Source: Streptomyces sp. Ag109_O5-1 (lineage in GTDB: Bacteria > Actinomycetota > Actinomycetes > Streptomycetales > Streptomycetaceae). From it: a DNA stretch of 64,000 bases. Shown here in pieces: positions 25,578 to 33,664 of the stretch; position 1 is the first letter of the stretch; every line of letters begins with the position of its first letter. The position numbers were made by a program, and so were the translations under genes. Where the stretch lies: contig NZ_RKQF01000001.1 in NCBI RefSeq assembly GCF_003814875.1, positions 8,804,001 to 8,868,000 of the forward strand, given 5' to 3'. Below the pieces are notes generated by a model, which searched no databases, was not told the DNA's origin, and was given only the letters and a program-made list of their open reading frames with translations.

Positions 25578-26438
25578 GTGAGCGAGCCGCGGTCCGCGCC
25601 GACGGTGGGACAGGTGGTGCTTGGCCGGCGCCTCCTCGACCTGCGGGAACGCGCCGGGCTCAAGCGCGAGGAGGCCGCCCGTGTACTCCGCGTGGCGCCC
25701 GCCACCGTCCGCCGTATGGAGATGGCCGAGGTCGCGCTCAAGATCCCGTACCTCCAACTGCTCCTGAAGGCCTACGGGGTGACCGACGCCGAGGCCGACC
25801 TCTTCGTCCGGCTCGCCGAGGAGGCCAACAAGCCGGGCTGGTGGCAGCGGTTCCACGACATCCTCCCGAGCTGGTTCTCCATGTACGTCAGCCTGGAGGG
25901 CGCGGCGAGCCTGATCCGGTCCTACGAGCCGCACTTCGTCCCCGGACTGATGCAGACCGAGGACTACGCGCGGGGGGTGCTGAAGTCGGGCGCCGTCGGC
26001 CAGACCCAGCCGGAGGACATCGAGCGCCATGTCGCACTGCGCATGCAGCGCCAGGATCTGCTCACCCGTACCGACGCCCCCCGGTTCTGGGCCGTGATGG
26101 ACGAGACCGCCCTGCGCCGATCGGTCGGGGGTCCGGAGGTGATGCGCGCGCAGATCGACCGACTGCTCGAGGTCACGAAGCTGCCCAATGTGACGCTTCA
26201 GGTCGCCCCGTTCTCGAGCGGGCCGCACCCGGGGACGTACGGGCCCTTCGTGCTGTTCCGATTCGCCATGCCCGAACTGCCGGACATGGTCTACAGCGAG
26301 TACCTGACCGGCGCCGTCTACCTGGACGCGCGCACCGAGGTGGCGACCCACCTCGAGGTCATGGACCGCATGGCGGCGCAGGCCGCTACGGCACAACGCA
26401 CGAAGGAGATCCTCCGGGATCTCCGCAAGGAGCTGTGA
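25578..26438 (+). CDS. XRE-family regulator with DUF5753 domain
   Basis: 286 residues: N-terminal helix-turn-helix (RLLDLRERAGLKREEAARVL, then APATVRRMEMAEV) and C-terminal DUF5753 domain (WFSMYVSLEGAASLIRSYEP, then FVPGLMQTEDYARGVL). Proteins of this kind, including WhiJ-type regulators, act in Streptomyces development together with DUF397 partners. GTG 25578 follows GGAGGTGGAG. The DUF397 gene starts directly after its stop. Confidence 0.93.
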   Translation: MSEPRSAPTVGQVVLGRRLLDLRERAGLKREEAARVLRVAPATVRRMEMAEVALKIPYLQLLLKAYGVTDAEADLFVRLAEEANKPGWWQRFHDILPSWFSMYVSLEGAASLIRSYEPHFVPGLMQTEDYARGVLKSGAVGQTQPEDIERHVALRMQRQDLLTRTDAPRFWAVMDETALRRSVGGPEVMRAQIDRLLEVTKLPNVTLQVAPFSSGPHPGTYGPFVLFRFAMPELPDMVYSEYLTGAVYLDARTEVATHLEVMDRMAAQAATAQRTKEILRDLRKEL

Positions 26439-26714
26439 ATGGATCGCATCAAGCCCCAGTCCGGGCCGCGGAACCGCACCGAGCGGATCTACAACGGCAT
26501 GCCCGCCCGGGACCTGGGCAGCGAGGGCTGGCACAAGCCGTGGAGCGGCGGGAACGGAGGCAACTGCCTGGAGGCGATGAAGCTGGCCGACGGCCGGATC
26601 GCGGTCCGTCAGTCGACCGACCCGGACGGACCGGCGCTGATCTACACCACGGACGAGATGACGGCATTCATCGAAGGCGCCAAGGCGGGGGAGGCCGACT
26701 TCCTGCTCTCCTGA
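26439..26714 (+). CDS. DUF397 family protein
   Basis: 91 residues. The DUF397 core is visible as WHKPWSGGNGGNCLEAMKLADG, then IAVRQSTDPDGPALIYTTDEMTAFIEGAKAGEADFL. The ATG follows the TGA of the XRE gene immediately (TGAATG), so the pair is co-translated. DUF397 proteins are thought to bind or modulate their XRE partner. Confidence 0.92.
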   Translation: MDRIKPQSGPRNRTERIYNGMPARDLGSEGWHKPWSGGNGGNCLEAMKLADGRIAVRQSTDPDGPALIYTTDEMTAFIEGAKAGEADFLLS

Positions 26715-26811
26715 ACCTGCTCTTCATCCTTGTTCAACCCATCCTTGTTCAACTTCGTTTTCTTGGTACTCAATTGATCATTGACCGCGTCAGACGTTTA
26801 TGGAGTGCCTC

Positions 26812-27650
26812 ATGACCGGGCAGGACCCCACCGCCGTCGCGATCGACACCAGCAGGCCGCATCCCGCGCGGATGTACGACTGGTATCTCGGCGGCAAGGA
26901 CAACTAACCCGTCGACGAGGCGACGGGCCGGCAGATGCTGGCCCTCGATCCCCGGGTGCCGGTGATGGCACGGGTCAACCGCGCCTCCATGCACCGCGCC
27001 ACCCTCCCCCAGAGCTGAACGCCTGGGGGGACCCCAGGCTGGCCGAGCACGGCGTACGGCAGTTCCCGGACATCGGCACGGGCATCCCGACCGAGCCCAA
27101 CCTGCACCAGATCGCCCGGGGCGTCGCGCCCGGGTCCCGGGTCGTCTACTGCGACAACGACCCGATCATGCTGACCCACGCGGCGGCCCTGCTGCGTGGT
27201 ACGTCCGAGGGCACGACGGAGTACCTCCAGGCCGATGTGCGCGACCCGGCGGGGATCCTCGCCGGCGCGCGCGAGGTCCTGGACCTCGACCGCTCGGTCG
27301 CGCTGTCGCTCGTCGCCCTGCTCCACTTCGTCTCCGACGAGGACGGGGCGCACGAGCCGGTCGGGCGGCTGCTGTCCGAACAGCCGTCCGGCAGCTACCT
27401 GATGATGACCCACGCCACCGCCGACTTCACCCCGCAGGAGTCGGCGGCGGCCACCGCGAAACTCAAGGCGGCCGGGGTCACGCTGGCGCTGCGCTCCCGG
27501 GAGGAGTTCAGCCGCTTCTTCGACGGCCTCGAACTCGTCGAGCCGGGCGTCGAGGTGCCCCACCTGTGGCATCCCGAACTCGGCGACCCCGTTCCCGGGC
27601 AGGACGACGGGGTGATCCCGGGGTACGGGGCGGTGGGACGGAAGCCGTAG
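26812..27650 (+). pseudogene. Broken DUF574-type SAM-dependent methyltransferase
   Basis: The gene starts normally (ATG 26812, MTGQDPTAVAIDTSRPHPAR, then MYDWYLGGKDN), but the codon after GGKDN, usually Tyr, is TAA (26905-26907). Reading on, the same frame continues PVDEATGRQMLALDPRVPVM to HRAT at 27003. A 32-bp palindromic repeat (27004-27035) then shifts the frame by +2, after which the family sequence resumes (RLAEHGVRQFPDIGTG) to the stop at 27650. C-terminal motifs (VVYCDNDPIMLTHA, LMMTHATADF) are intact. Two independent lesions make it non-functional unless the 3' part is made separately. Confidence 0.88.
27004..27035. repeat. Small palindromic repeat, copy 2 (gene-disrupting insertion)
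   Basis: CTCCCCCAG, a 10-nt loop and CTGGGGGGACCCC, exactly 32 bp, placed between codons ACC and AGG of the methyltransferase pseudogene. Same arms as the copy at 1921-1948. The clean fit of the flanking protein sequence shows that it is an insertion. Confidence 0.8.
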
Positions 27651-27738
27651 GGCTGCGCGACGGGACGGAAGCCGCAGGGCTTCGGACGTGCGGACCGCCA
27701 CGGGGGCGGAGGCTGCCGCAGCCTCCATCCTCCCTCAC

Positions 27739-29226
27739 CTACACGGTCATCGGCCGGTCGTACGGCGATATCGGGGCCGGCAGCTGCGAGCTTCCCGTCA
27801 GATAGCGGTCGACGGCCGCCGCCACCGCCCGCCCCTCCGCGATCGCCCACACGATCAGTGACTGTCCGCGCGCCGCGTCCCCCGCGGCGAACACACCAGG
27901 CACGTTCGTGGTGAACTCCGCATCCCGGGCGATCGTCCCGCGTGGCTCCGTCACCACCCCCAGCTGGTCGATGAGCCCGTCCTCCCGGTCGGGCCCGGAG
28001 AAACCGAGCGCGAGCAGCACCATGTCGGCCGGCAGCGTCCGCCCGGTCCCCGGCACCGGCTGCCGTGCCGCATCCACCTCCACCAGATGCAGCGACCGCA
28101 CATGTCCGCTCTCGTCGCCCTCGAAGTGAAGCGTCGACGCCGCGAACAACCGCGCGTCCGCATCCGCCGCGGGCGCCGTCTCCAGGTCCCGTGCCTCCTC
28201 GTGCGCCGCCGACAGCCGGTAGAGCTTCGGATACGTCGGCCACGGCTCGGCGTCCTCGTCCCGCTCCGTACCCGGCTGTGCGTAGATGTCCAGCTGGGTC
28301 ACCGAAGCGGCCCGCTCCCGCACCGCGGTCCCCAGACAGTCCGCCCCCGTGTCACCCCCGCCCACGATCACCACATGCTTGCCCACCGCCGACATCGGCG
28401 ACTCGGACAGATCCCCCTGGCACACCCGGTTGGCCAGCGGCAGATACTCCATCGCCTGGTGTATCCCTTCCAACTCCCGACCCGGCACCGGAAGTTCCCG
28501 CCACGCCGTCGCCCCGGTCGCGATCACCACCGCGTCGTACCGGGCCCGCAGCTCCGCCGCGCCCACGTCCCGCCCGACCACCGTCGACGTACGGAACTTC
28601 GTCCCCTCGGCCCGCATCTGCCCGAGCCGCCGTTCAAGGTGGACTTTCTCCATCTTGAACTCGGGGATGCCGTACCGCATCAGCCCGCCGAGCCGGTCGT
28701 CCTTCTCGTACACGGCGACCGTGTGACCGGCCCGGGTCAGCTGCTGTGCCGCCGCGAGGCCGGTCGGCCCCGACCCGATCACGGCCACGGTCCGTCCGGA
28801 GAGCCGCTCCGGCGGTCGCGGCGACGCGAACCCGTCCGCCCAGGCCCGGTCGGCGATCGCGCACTCGACGTTCTTGATCGTCACTGCCGGCTGATTGATC
28901 GCGAGCACACATCCCGCCTCGCACGGCGCCGGACACAAGCGCCCGGTGAACTCGGGGAAGTTGTTCGTCGCGTGCAGCCGGTCGCTCGCGGCCCGCCAGT
29001 CCTCCCTCGACACCAGGTCGTTCCACTCGGGGATCAGGTTGCCCAGCGGACATGCGTCGTGGCAGAACGGCACTCCGCAGTCCATGCAGCGGTCCGCCTG
29101 CTTGCTGATGATGGGCAGCAGCGCCCCGGGGACGTACACCTCGTCCCAGTCCCGGACCCGCTCCTCGACCGGCCGCCGGGGCCACTCCTCGCGCGGCGTG
29201 GTCATGAAACCCTTGGGATCGGCCAT
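27739..29226 (-). CDS. gltD: Glutamate synthase small-subunit (GltD)-like oxidoreductase
   Basis: 495 residues. The N-terminal Fe-S domain has two Cys clusters (CMDCGVPFCHDACP and CPAPCEAGC). An FAD Rossmann motif follows (VIGSGPTGLAAAQQL, about residue 150), then an NADPH motif (VIVGGGDTGADCLG) and the C-terminal FAD contact GVFAAGDAARGQSL. GltD passes electrons from NADPH to the large subunit GltB, or to other partners in GltD-like enzymes. No gltB is found in the window, so this may be a stand-alone paralogue. ATG 29226 follows GAGGAAG; an upstream in-frame start at 29268 has none. Confidence 0.92.
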   Translation of the reverse strand: MADPKGFMTTPREEWPRRPVEERVRDWDEVYVPGALLPIISKQADRCMDCGVPFCHDACPLGNLIPEWNDLVSREDWRAASDRLHATNNFPEFTGRLCPAPCEAGCVLAINQPAVTIKNVECAIADRAWADGFASPRPPERLSGRTVAVIGSGPTGLAAAQQLTRAGHTVAVYEKDDRLGGLMRYGIPEFKMEKVHLERRLGQMRAEGTKFRTSTVVGRDVGAAELRARYDAVVIATGATAWRELPVPGRELEGIHQAMEYLPLANRVCQGDLSESPMSAVGKHVVIVGGGDTGADCLGTAVRERAASVTQLDIYAQPGTERDEDAEPWPTYPKLYRLSAAHEEARDLETAPAADADARLFAASTLHFEGDESGHVRSLHLVEVDAARQPVPGTGRTLPADMVLLALGFSGPDREDGLIDQLGVVTEPRGTIARDAEFTTNVPGVFAAGDAARGQSLIVWAIAEGRAVAAAVDRYLTGSSQLPAPISPYDRPMTV

Positions 29227-29415
29227 GGTCGTCTTCCTCGCGTGCGTCCACCACGGGCCGTGCGTCATCGGGCGGCACTCTTTCGGCCACGATACGTCCG
29301 CTCGGTCACGCCCGCAGAGTGGCTGACGGCGCTTTCTGCGAGGTCTTCCTCAGGATCGGGCCAGCCGGAAGCCAGCCTGAGGCCAGCCGGACGCAAGTTT
29401 TCTCCCACGTCTCCC

Positions 29416-29910
29416 TCAGGACAGGGCCAGTACGTACACGAGCGCCGCCGCGGCCGACGCGAGGGTGCGCACGTGGTTCCACAGCGTCCACTCACGCAGG
29501 TACACCTGCCAGTAGGAGGCCGCCTCCGCGGTGCCCGGCTCCAGCCTGGCCAGCGCCTCGTTCCGGGGCACGTTCGCCACCACCGTCAGCCCGAACGAAC
29601 CGAACAGATACAGCGCGCTGCCCAGCAGCAGCTCCACCGTCCCGTCGTCCGGCCACAGCACGAACGTCACCACCGCGATGATCGCGCACAGCACCGCCGA
29701 CCCCCCGAACACCAGCATGAACGCCGGTGTCAGAGCGGCCCGGTTGATCGCGTTCATGGCCGCCACCCCCTGAGCCGGCGGCAACGAGGCCAGCCCACGC
29801 ATCACAAAGGCCGAGAACCCGCAGAACGCCCCCGCGACCAGCCCGGTCCCCAGCACCCCCAGCAGGACCAGTACGAAATACGGCCCGTCGATCACAGCCA
29901 CCACACCCAC
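29416..29910 (-). CDS. DUF1772/anthrone oxygenase-like membrane protein
   Basis: About 164 residues with four transmembrane helices. The family hallmark is the sequence around MNAINRAALTPAFMLVFGGSA, then LYLFGSFGLTVVANVPRNEAL (NVPxN is typical of DUF1772/anthrone oxygenases), and WTLWNHVRTLASAAAALV at the C-terminus. Related proteins act on polyketide anthrones in some clusters, but no such cluster is present here. Start uncertain: GTG at 29910, 29904, 29901 or 29895; the frame itself is open far upstream. Confidence 0.85.
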   Translation of the reverse strand: MGVVAVIDGPYFVLVLLGVLGTGLVAGAFCGFSAFVMRGLASLPPAQGVAAMNAINRAALTPAFMLVFGGSAVLCAIIAVVTFVLWPDDGTVELLLGSALYLFGSFGLTVVANVPRNEALARLEPGTAEAASYWQVYLREWTLWNHVRTLASAAAALVYVLALS

Positions 29911-30065
29911 TCTCGCCCTGGACACCTTCGCCACCCAACTCAATGCCCACGAGTCACCCCATCCCATGGCTGTGAAGTGCGTCCACATACGCATCCGTCC
30001 AAAAACACCCCCCCACGACCGCTCCACCGGCGCCCCGCGGGGCGCCGCCGTACCCCTGCCCGCCG

Positions 30066-30767
30066 TCACCCGGTCAAGCGGACCTCCACACCGGCCTCCC
30101 ACCCCCGCAGCACCGCCTCCACCGTCCCCGCGATCCGCCGCCGTGCCTCGTACCGCGGCACCCCGCTCATCAGCAGCTGGTCGTACGGCGTGTCCACATG
30201 CCGTACCCCCGCCACCACCGCCGAGACCACCGCCCCCTCCGACAGCGCCCGCCCGGCCGCGGTCCGCCCCACCCGCCCGCTGCCCCGCACCGACGCGTGT
30301 GCCGCTATCGCCCGGGCCCGTTCCACCGGGCAGCCCGGGAACAGCCGGAGGATCTCCGCCGCGAACGCCTCCGTGAACCGCACGTCCTGTGCCGCCCGCC
30401 GCTTCGCGTCCCGCGCCCGGCGCCGCCGCCGTGCCTCCGCGTCCGCCAGACACCGCGCCTCGGCCCGGCCCAGCGCGGCCTCCTCGACCAGGATGCCCTG
30501 CCGCTCGTACCGGCTCTTGCGCCGGTTGAACCGCACCACCACCGCCGACAGCGTGCTCTCCTCCCGAGAGCGCCGGGTCAGGGCCGTGTCGCCACGCCGC
30601 AGGAACACCAGATGCCCGAGATCCGCGCACTGCAGACACCGCGGCGCCCCGTCCTCCAGCACCAGCAACGACAACGGCCCCCGTCGGCACGCCGCACACC
30701 GCTTGTGCCGGAGAGGCTGCACGACCAGAAGTCCACCGTGATGAGGGGGAGTTGCGAGGCGCGTCAT
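30066..30767 (-). CDS. DUF2293 domain protein
   Basis: 233 residues. N-terminal Cys pairs (CAACRRG and CLQCADLGH) look like a small zinc-binding knuckle. The middle is a very basic helical stretch (FNRRKSRYERQG, ARRRRRARDAKRR). The C-terminal DUF2293 region follows (FPGCPVERARAIAAHAS, then YDQLLMSGVPRYEARRRI). A nucleic-acid-related role is plausible but unproven. ATG 30767 gives the conserved MTRLATPPHH start. Confidence 0.85.
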   Translation of the reverse strand: MTRLATPPHHGGLLVVQPLRHKRCAACRRGPLSLLVLEDGAPRCLQCADLGHLVFLRRGDTALTRRSREESTLSAVVVRFNRRKSRYERQGILVEEAALGRAEARCLADAEARRRRRARDAKRRAAQDVRFTEAFAAEILRLFPGCPVERARAIAAHASVRGSGRVGRTAAGRALSEGAVVSAVVAGVRHVDTPYDQLLMSGVPRYEARRRIAGTVEAVLRGWEAGVEVRLTG

Positions 30768-30817
30768 ATGCGGTACTTTCCCCATTCCCCGGACTGATCC
30801 CACGTGGTCCACGCCCC

Positions 30818-31027
30818 CTACCGGAAGCCGAACACCGACACCCGCTCACGGTGCCGCAGCGGCCTCTCGATCTCGTCGACCACGGCCACGGCGAGGTCCG
30901 CGTACGACAGCCGGGGTTCACCCCCGGGTACCCGCTCCCCGCCCACCCGGTACCGTCCGGTGTGCTCCCCGCCGTGGCCCAGGAACCCGGCCGGTGCGAG
31001 CATCACCCAGTCGACGGCCCCCTCGCC
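30818..31027 (-). pseudogene. C-terminal remnant of an NAD(P)H-binding oxidoreductase
   Basis: About 69 codons ending at TAG 30818 read VDWVMLAPAGFLGHGG, EHTGRYRVGG and SYADLAVAVVDEIERP, the characteristic C-terminus of NAD(P)-binding SDR-like (YwnB/NmrA-type) proteins. The N-terminal Rossmann part is missing: upstream sequence does not continue the family, and the region is now occupied by the start of the kinase-like gene on the other strand. A decayed gene fragment. Confidence 0.7.
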
Positions 31028-31123
31028 CCGCTCTGCTCGCGGCCTGTCACGCCGGCCGTCGCCGTGGCCCGGCACCGGAACCGCCCGGGCGTGCCCGAGC
31101 GGTCGACCCGGCATCATGATCCC

Positions 31124-31756
31124 GTGCGACTCGAAGCGATCACCTGGGACCGGCTCGCGGACCGCCTCGCCGACCGGCTGGCCGAACTGAAGCCCGCCGA
31201 CGGGGGCGCCTGGCCGCGTGTCGCCTTCGACGGTGCCCCGGCCGCCCGGCCCGGGGACCTCGCGCAAGGCGTCGCGGAGGCGCTGCGGGTACGGGGCCGA
31301 CCGTCGCTGGTCGTGGGCGCCGAGGGCTTTCTGCGCCCCGCCTCGCTGCGTTTGGAGCACGGCCACCGGGACGCGGAGTCGTACTACGGCGGCTGGTTCG
31401 ACACCAACGCGCTGTGGCGGGAGGTCTTCGGCCCCCTCGACCCCGGCGGGACCGGGCGGGTCCTGCCCGACCTGTGGGACCCGGCCACCGACCGCGCCAC
31501 CCGCAGCCCCTATGTCCAACTCCCGCCCGGAGGCCTCCTACTGCTGCACGGACCGCTCCTGCTGCGGCACTGGTTCCCGTTCGACCTGACCGTCCACCTC
31601 CTGTTGTCTCCTGGCGCGCTGCGCCGCCGGACCCCCGAGACCGACCACTGGACCCTCCCCGCCTTCGAGCGCTACGCGGCCGAGACCGACCCCGCCGACA
31701 CGGCCGACGTCCTGGTCCGCGCCGACGATCCGCGGCATCCGGCGTGGAACGGCTGA
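31124..31756 (+). CDS. Uridine kinase-like P-loop protein with degenerate Walker A
   Basis: 210 residues similar in layout to the uridine kinase-like proteins of Streptomyces (WPRVAFDGAPAARPGDLAQGV, then SLVVGAEGFLRPASLRLEHG and WFDTNALWREVFGPL). In a true kinase the P-loop would read GxxxxGK[ST]; here it is DGAPAARPGDLA, without the Lys. ATP binding is therefore doubtful. YVQLPPGGLLLLHGPLLLRHW is the usual strand before the lid. GTG 31124 is chosen to fit this start; no strong ribosome site. Confidence 0.78.
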   Translation: MRLEAITWDRLADRLADRLAELKPADGGAWPRVAFDGAPAARPGDLAQGVAEALRVRGRPSLVVGAEGFLRPASLRLEHGHRDAESYYGGWFDTNALWREVFGPLDPGGTGRVLPDLWDPATDRATRSPYVQLPPGGLLLLHGPLLLRHWFPFDLTVHLLLSPGALRRRTPETDHWTLPAFERYAAETDPADTADVLVRADDPRHPAWNG

Positions 31757-31813
31757 ACGGCCGTGGCCGGCCCTGAGAGGCCGCTTCTCGTCGGGAGATC
31801 CAGAAAACCGCTT

Positions 31814-31833
31814 TTGTATGCGCGTGCATACAA
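31814..31833 (+). promoter_or_regulatory. Palindromic operator over a leaderless promoter
   Basis: TTGTATGC (31814-31821), GCGT, then GCATACAA (31826-31833): a perfect 8-bp inverted repeat. It covers a TTGTAT -35-like hexamer and abuts TAGCCT (31835-31840), which is 6 nt before the ATG of the PPOX gene. Binding would block transcription. The regulator is not identifiable in the window. Confidence 0.7.
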
Positions 31834-31846
31834 CTAGCCTGGCCCC

Positions 31847-32260
31847 ATGACGACCTCCTCGAACACTCGCGTCACCTTCGACGACTCCGTCCGCGCCCTC
31901 CTGGACGGCAGTAACTTCGCCAGCGTCGCCACCCTGGGCCCCGGCGGCGCCCCGCAGAACTCGGTGGTCTGGATCCAGCGGGAGGGCGACACCGTGCTGT
32001 TCTCCTCCGTCGACAGCCGTCAGAAGGTGCGCAACCTCCGCCGTGACCCCCGCGTCAGCCTCACGGTCTTCGACCTGGCCAACCCCTATCACTCGGCCGA
32101 GATCCGCGGCACCGCCGAGATCCTCCCGGACGGGGCCAAGCGGCTCCCGTACGAGCTCTCCCACAAGTACCTCGGCATCGACCCGCCCGCGGAGAACGAC
32201 GACGAGGTCCGCCTGATCATCAGGGTCGTCCCGAGCAGGGTCGTCGCCTTCTCGGCCTGA
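31847..32260 (+). CDS. PPOX-class F420-dependent oxidoreductase
   Basis: 137 residues of the split beta-barrel (pyridoxamine-oxidase-like) fold. FASVATLGPGGAPQNSVVWIQREGDTVLF and RQKVRNLRRDPRVSLTVFDLANPY are typical of actinobacterial F420/flavin-dependent members, which reduce small substrates. Leaderless start (TAGCCT, 6 nt, ATG). The strong palindrome overlapping its promoter implies inducible control. Confidence 0.92.
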   Translation: MTTSSNTRVTFDDSVRALLDGSNFASVATLGPGGAPQNSVVWIQREGDTVLFSSVDSRQKVRNLRRDPRVSLTVFDLANPYHSAEIRGTAEILPDGAKRLPYELSHKYLGIDPPAENDDEVRLIIRVVPSRVVAFSA

Positions 32261-32284
32261 GCCGGCCTCGGGGATCCCTGTGTC

Positions 32285-33412
32285 TCAGAGCCAGCCGTTG
32301 CGCCGGAATCCCCGGTACAGCACCAGGCATGCCACGGATATGACGCCGATGACGATCGGATAGCCGAACCGCCACTGCAGCTCCGGCATGTACTTGAAGT
32401 TCATGCCGTACACCCCGCACACCATCGTCGGCACGGCGATCACCGCGGCCCAGGCCGTGATCTTCCGCATGTCCTCGTTCTGCGCCACCGTCACCTGCGC
32501 CAGATGCGCCTGGAGGATGGAGTTGAGCAGTTCGTCGAAGGACGCGATCTGCTCCTTGGCTCGCATCAGATGGTCGAGTACGTCCCTGAAGTAGGTTTGT
32601 ATCTCCGGGGGGATCACCCGTACCGGACGGGCGGTCAGCTCCTCCATCGGCCTGCCGAGCGGCACCACCGCCCGCTTAAGTTCCAGGAGTTCACGCTTCA
32701 TCTGGTAGATCCGCCCAGGATCGGCCCGTGCGCCGTTCTCCGCGAACACGTCCGCCTCGACCTGGTCGATGTCGGCCTGCACCGCGTCCGTGACGTTCAG
32801 ATAGTCGTCGACCACATGGTCCGCGATCGCGTGCAGCACCGCCGCCGGACCTTTGGCGAGCTGGCTCGGCGTGGCCTCCAACTCCTCGCGCAGCGGCCCC
32901 AGCGAGCCGTGTCGGCCGTGCCGTACCGTGATCACGAAGTCCTCGCCGACGAACACCATGATCTCGCCGGTGTTCACCACCTCGCTGGTCGCCGTCAGCT
33001 TCTCGTGCTCGACGTAGCAGACCGTCTTGAACACCGCGAAGAGCGTCTCGCCATAACGCTCCACCTTCGGGCGCTGATGGGCCTCGACGGCGTCCTCCAC
33101 CGCCAGCGGGTGCAGGTCGAACAGCTCGGCGATGCCCGCGAACTCGCTGTCCGTCGGCTCGTGCAGTCCCAGCCACACGAACCCCTCGCCCTTCTTGCGC
33201 ACCCGCTCCACGGCGGAGAAGAGATCGCTGCACTCCGGGACCCGCACCCCGTCCTCGTACGTCACACAGTTGACCACCGAGGAGCCCAGCGGGGACCGCG
33301 CGTGATGGTTCAGGTCGACGCGGGGCCGCCGCCGGGCCAGCCGCGCCACCTTGCGCAGGCCGCCGGCCCTGCCCAGTCCCGTGACCTTCCGCAGATTCCC
33401 TGCCATCGTCAT
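32285..33412 (-). CDS. CorA family magnesium/cobalt channel
   Basis: 375 residues: a long cytoplasmic alpha/beta domain, a stalk helix, and two C-terminal transmembrane helices. The diagnostic YGMNF motif stands at the end of the first helix (VIAVPTMVCGVYGMNF). CorA forms pentameric Mg2+ channels in the membrane. ATG 33412 has AAGGAG six bases upstream. It converges with the PPOX gene, 24 bp apart. Confidence 0.94.
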   Translation of the reverse strand: MTMAGNLRKVTGLGRAGGLRKVARLARRRPRVDLNHHARSPLGSSVVNCVTYEDGVRVPECSDLFSAVERVRKKGEGFVWLGLHEPTDSEFAGIAELFDLHPLAVEDAVEAHQRPKVERYGETLFAVFKTVCYVEHEKLTATSEVVNTGEIMVFVGEDFVITVRHGRHGSLGPLREELEATPSQLAKGPAAVLHAIADHVVDDYLNVTDAVQADIDQVEADVFAENGARADPGRIYQMKRELLELKRAVVPLGRPMEELTARPVRVIPPEIQTYFRDVLDHLMRAKEQIASFDELLNSILQAHLAQVTVAQNEDMRKITAWAAVIAVPTMVCGVYGMNFKYMPELQWRFGYPIVIGVISVACLVLYRGFRRNGWL

Positions 33413-33664
33413 CCGGATCTCCTTGCATGGATCCCCTCGCACAACGCTTCCGCGCCTTGCCGGGCAAGTCTGCCAGTCCGGTGTGAGACGCGGGTAAGCC
33501 TGTGGGAGGCGGGCATTCCGGTTGGTTCCCGTCTGTGGACAACCGGCTTCTCGGTGCCTCTTCCCGCAGTTCGGCAACGGATTCCCCGCGCCCGGCAGTC
33601 GTACCCCCGCCGAACCGGAGCGTCGACCGTCCCGGACAAGCCGGGCAACTGGGATGATCGCTTC

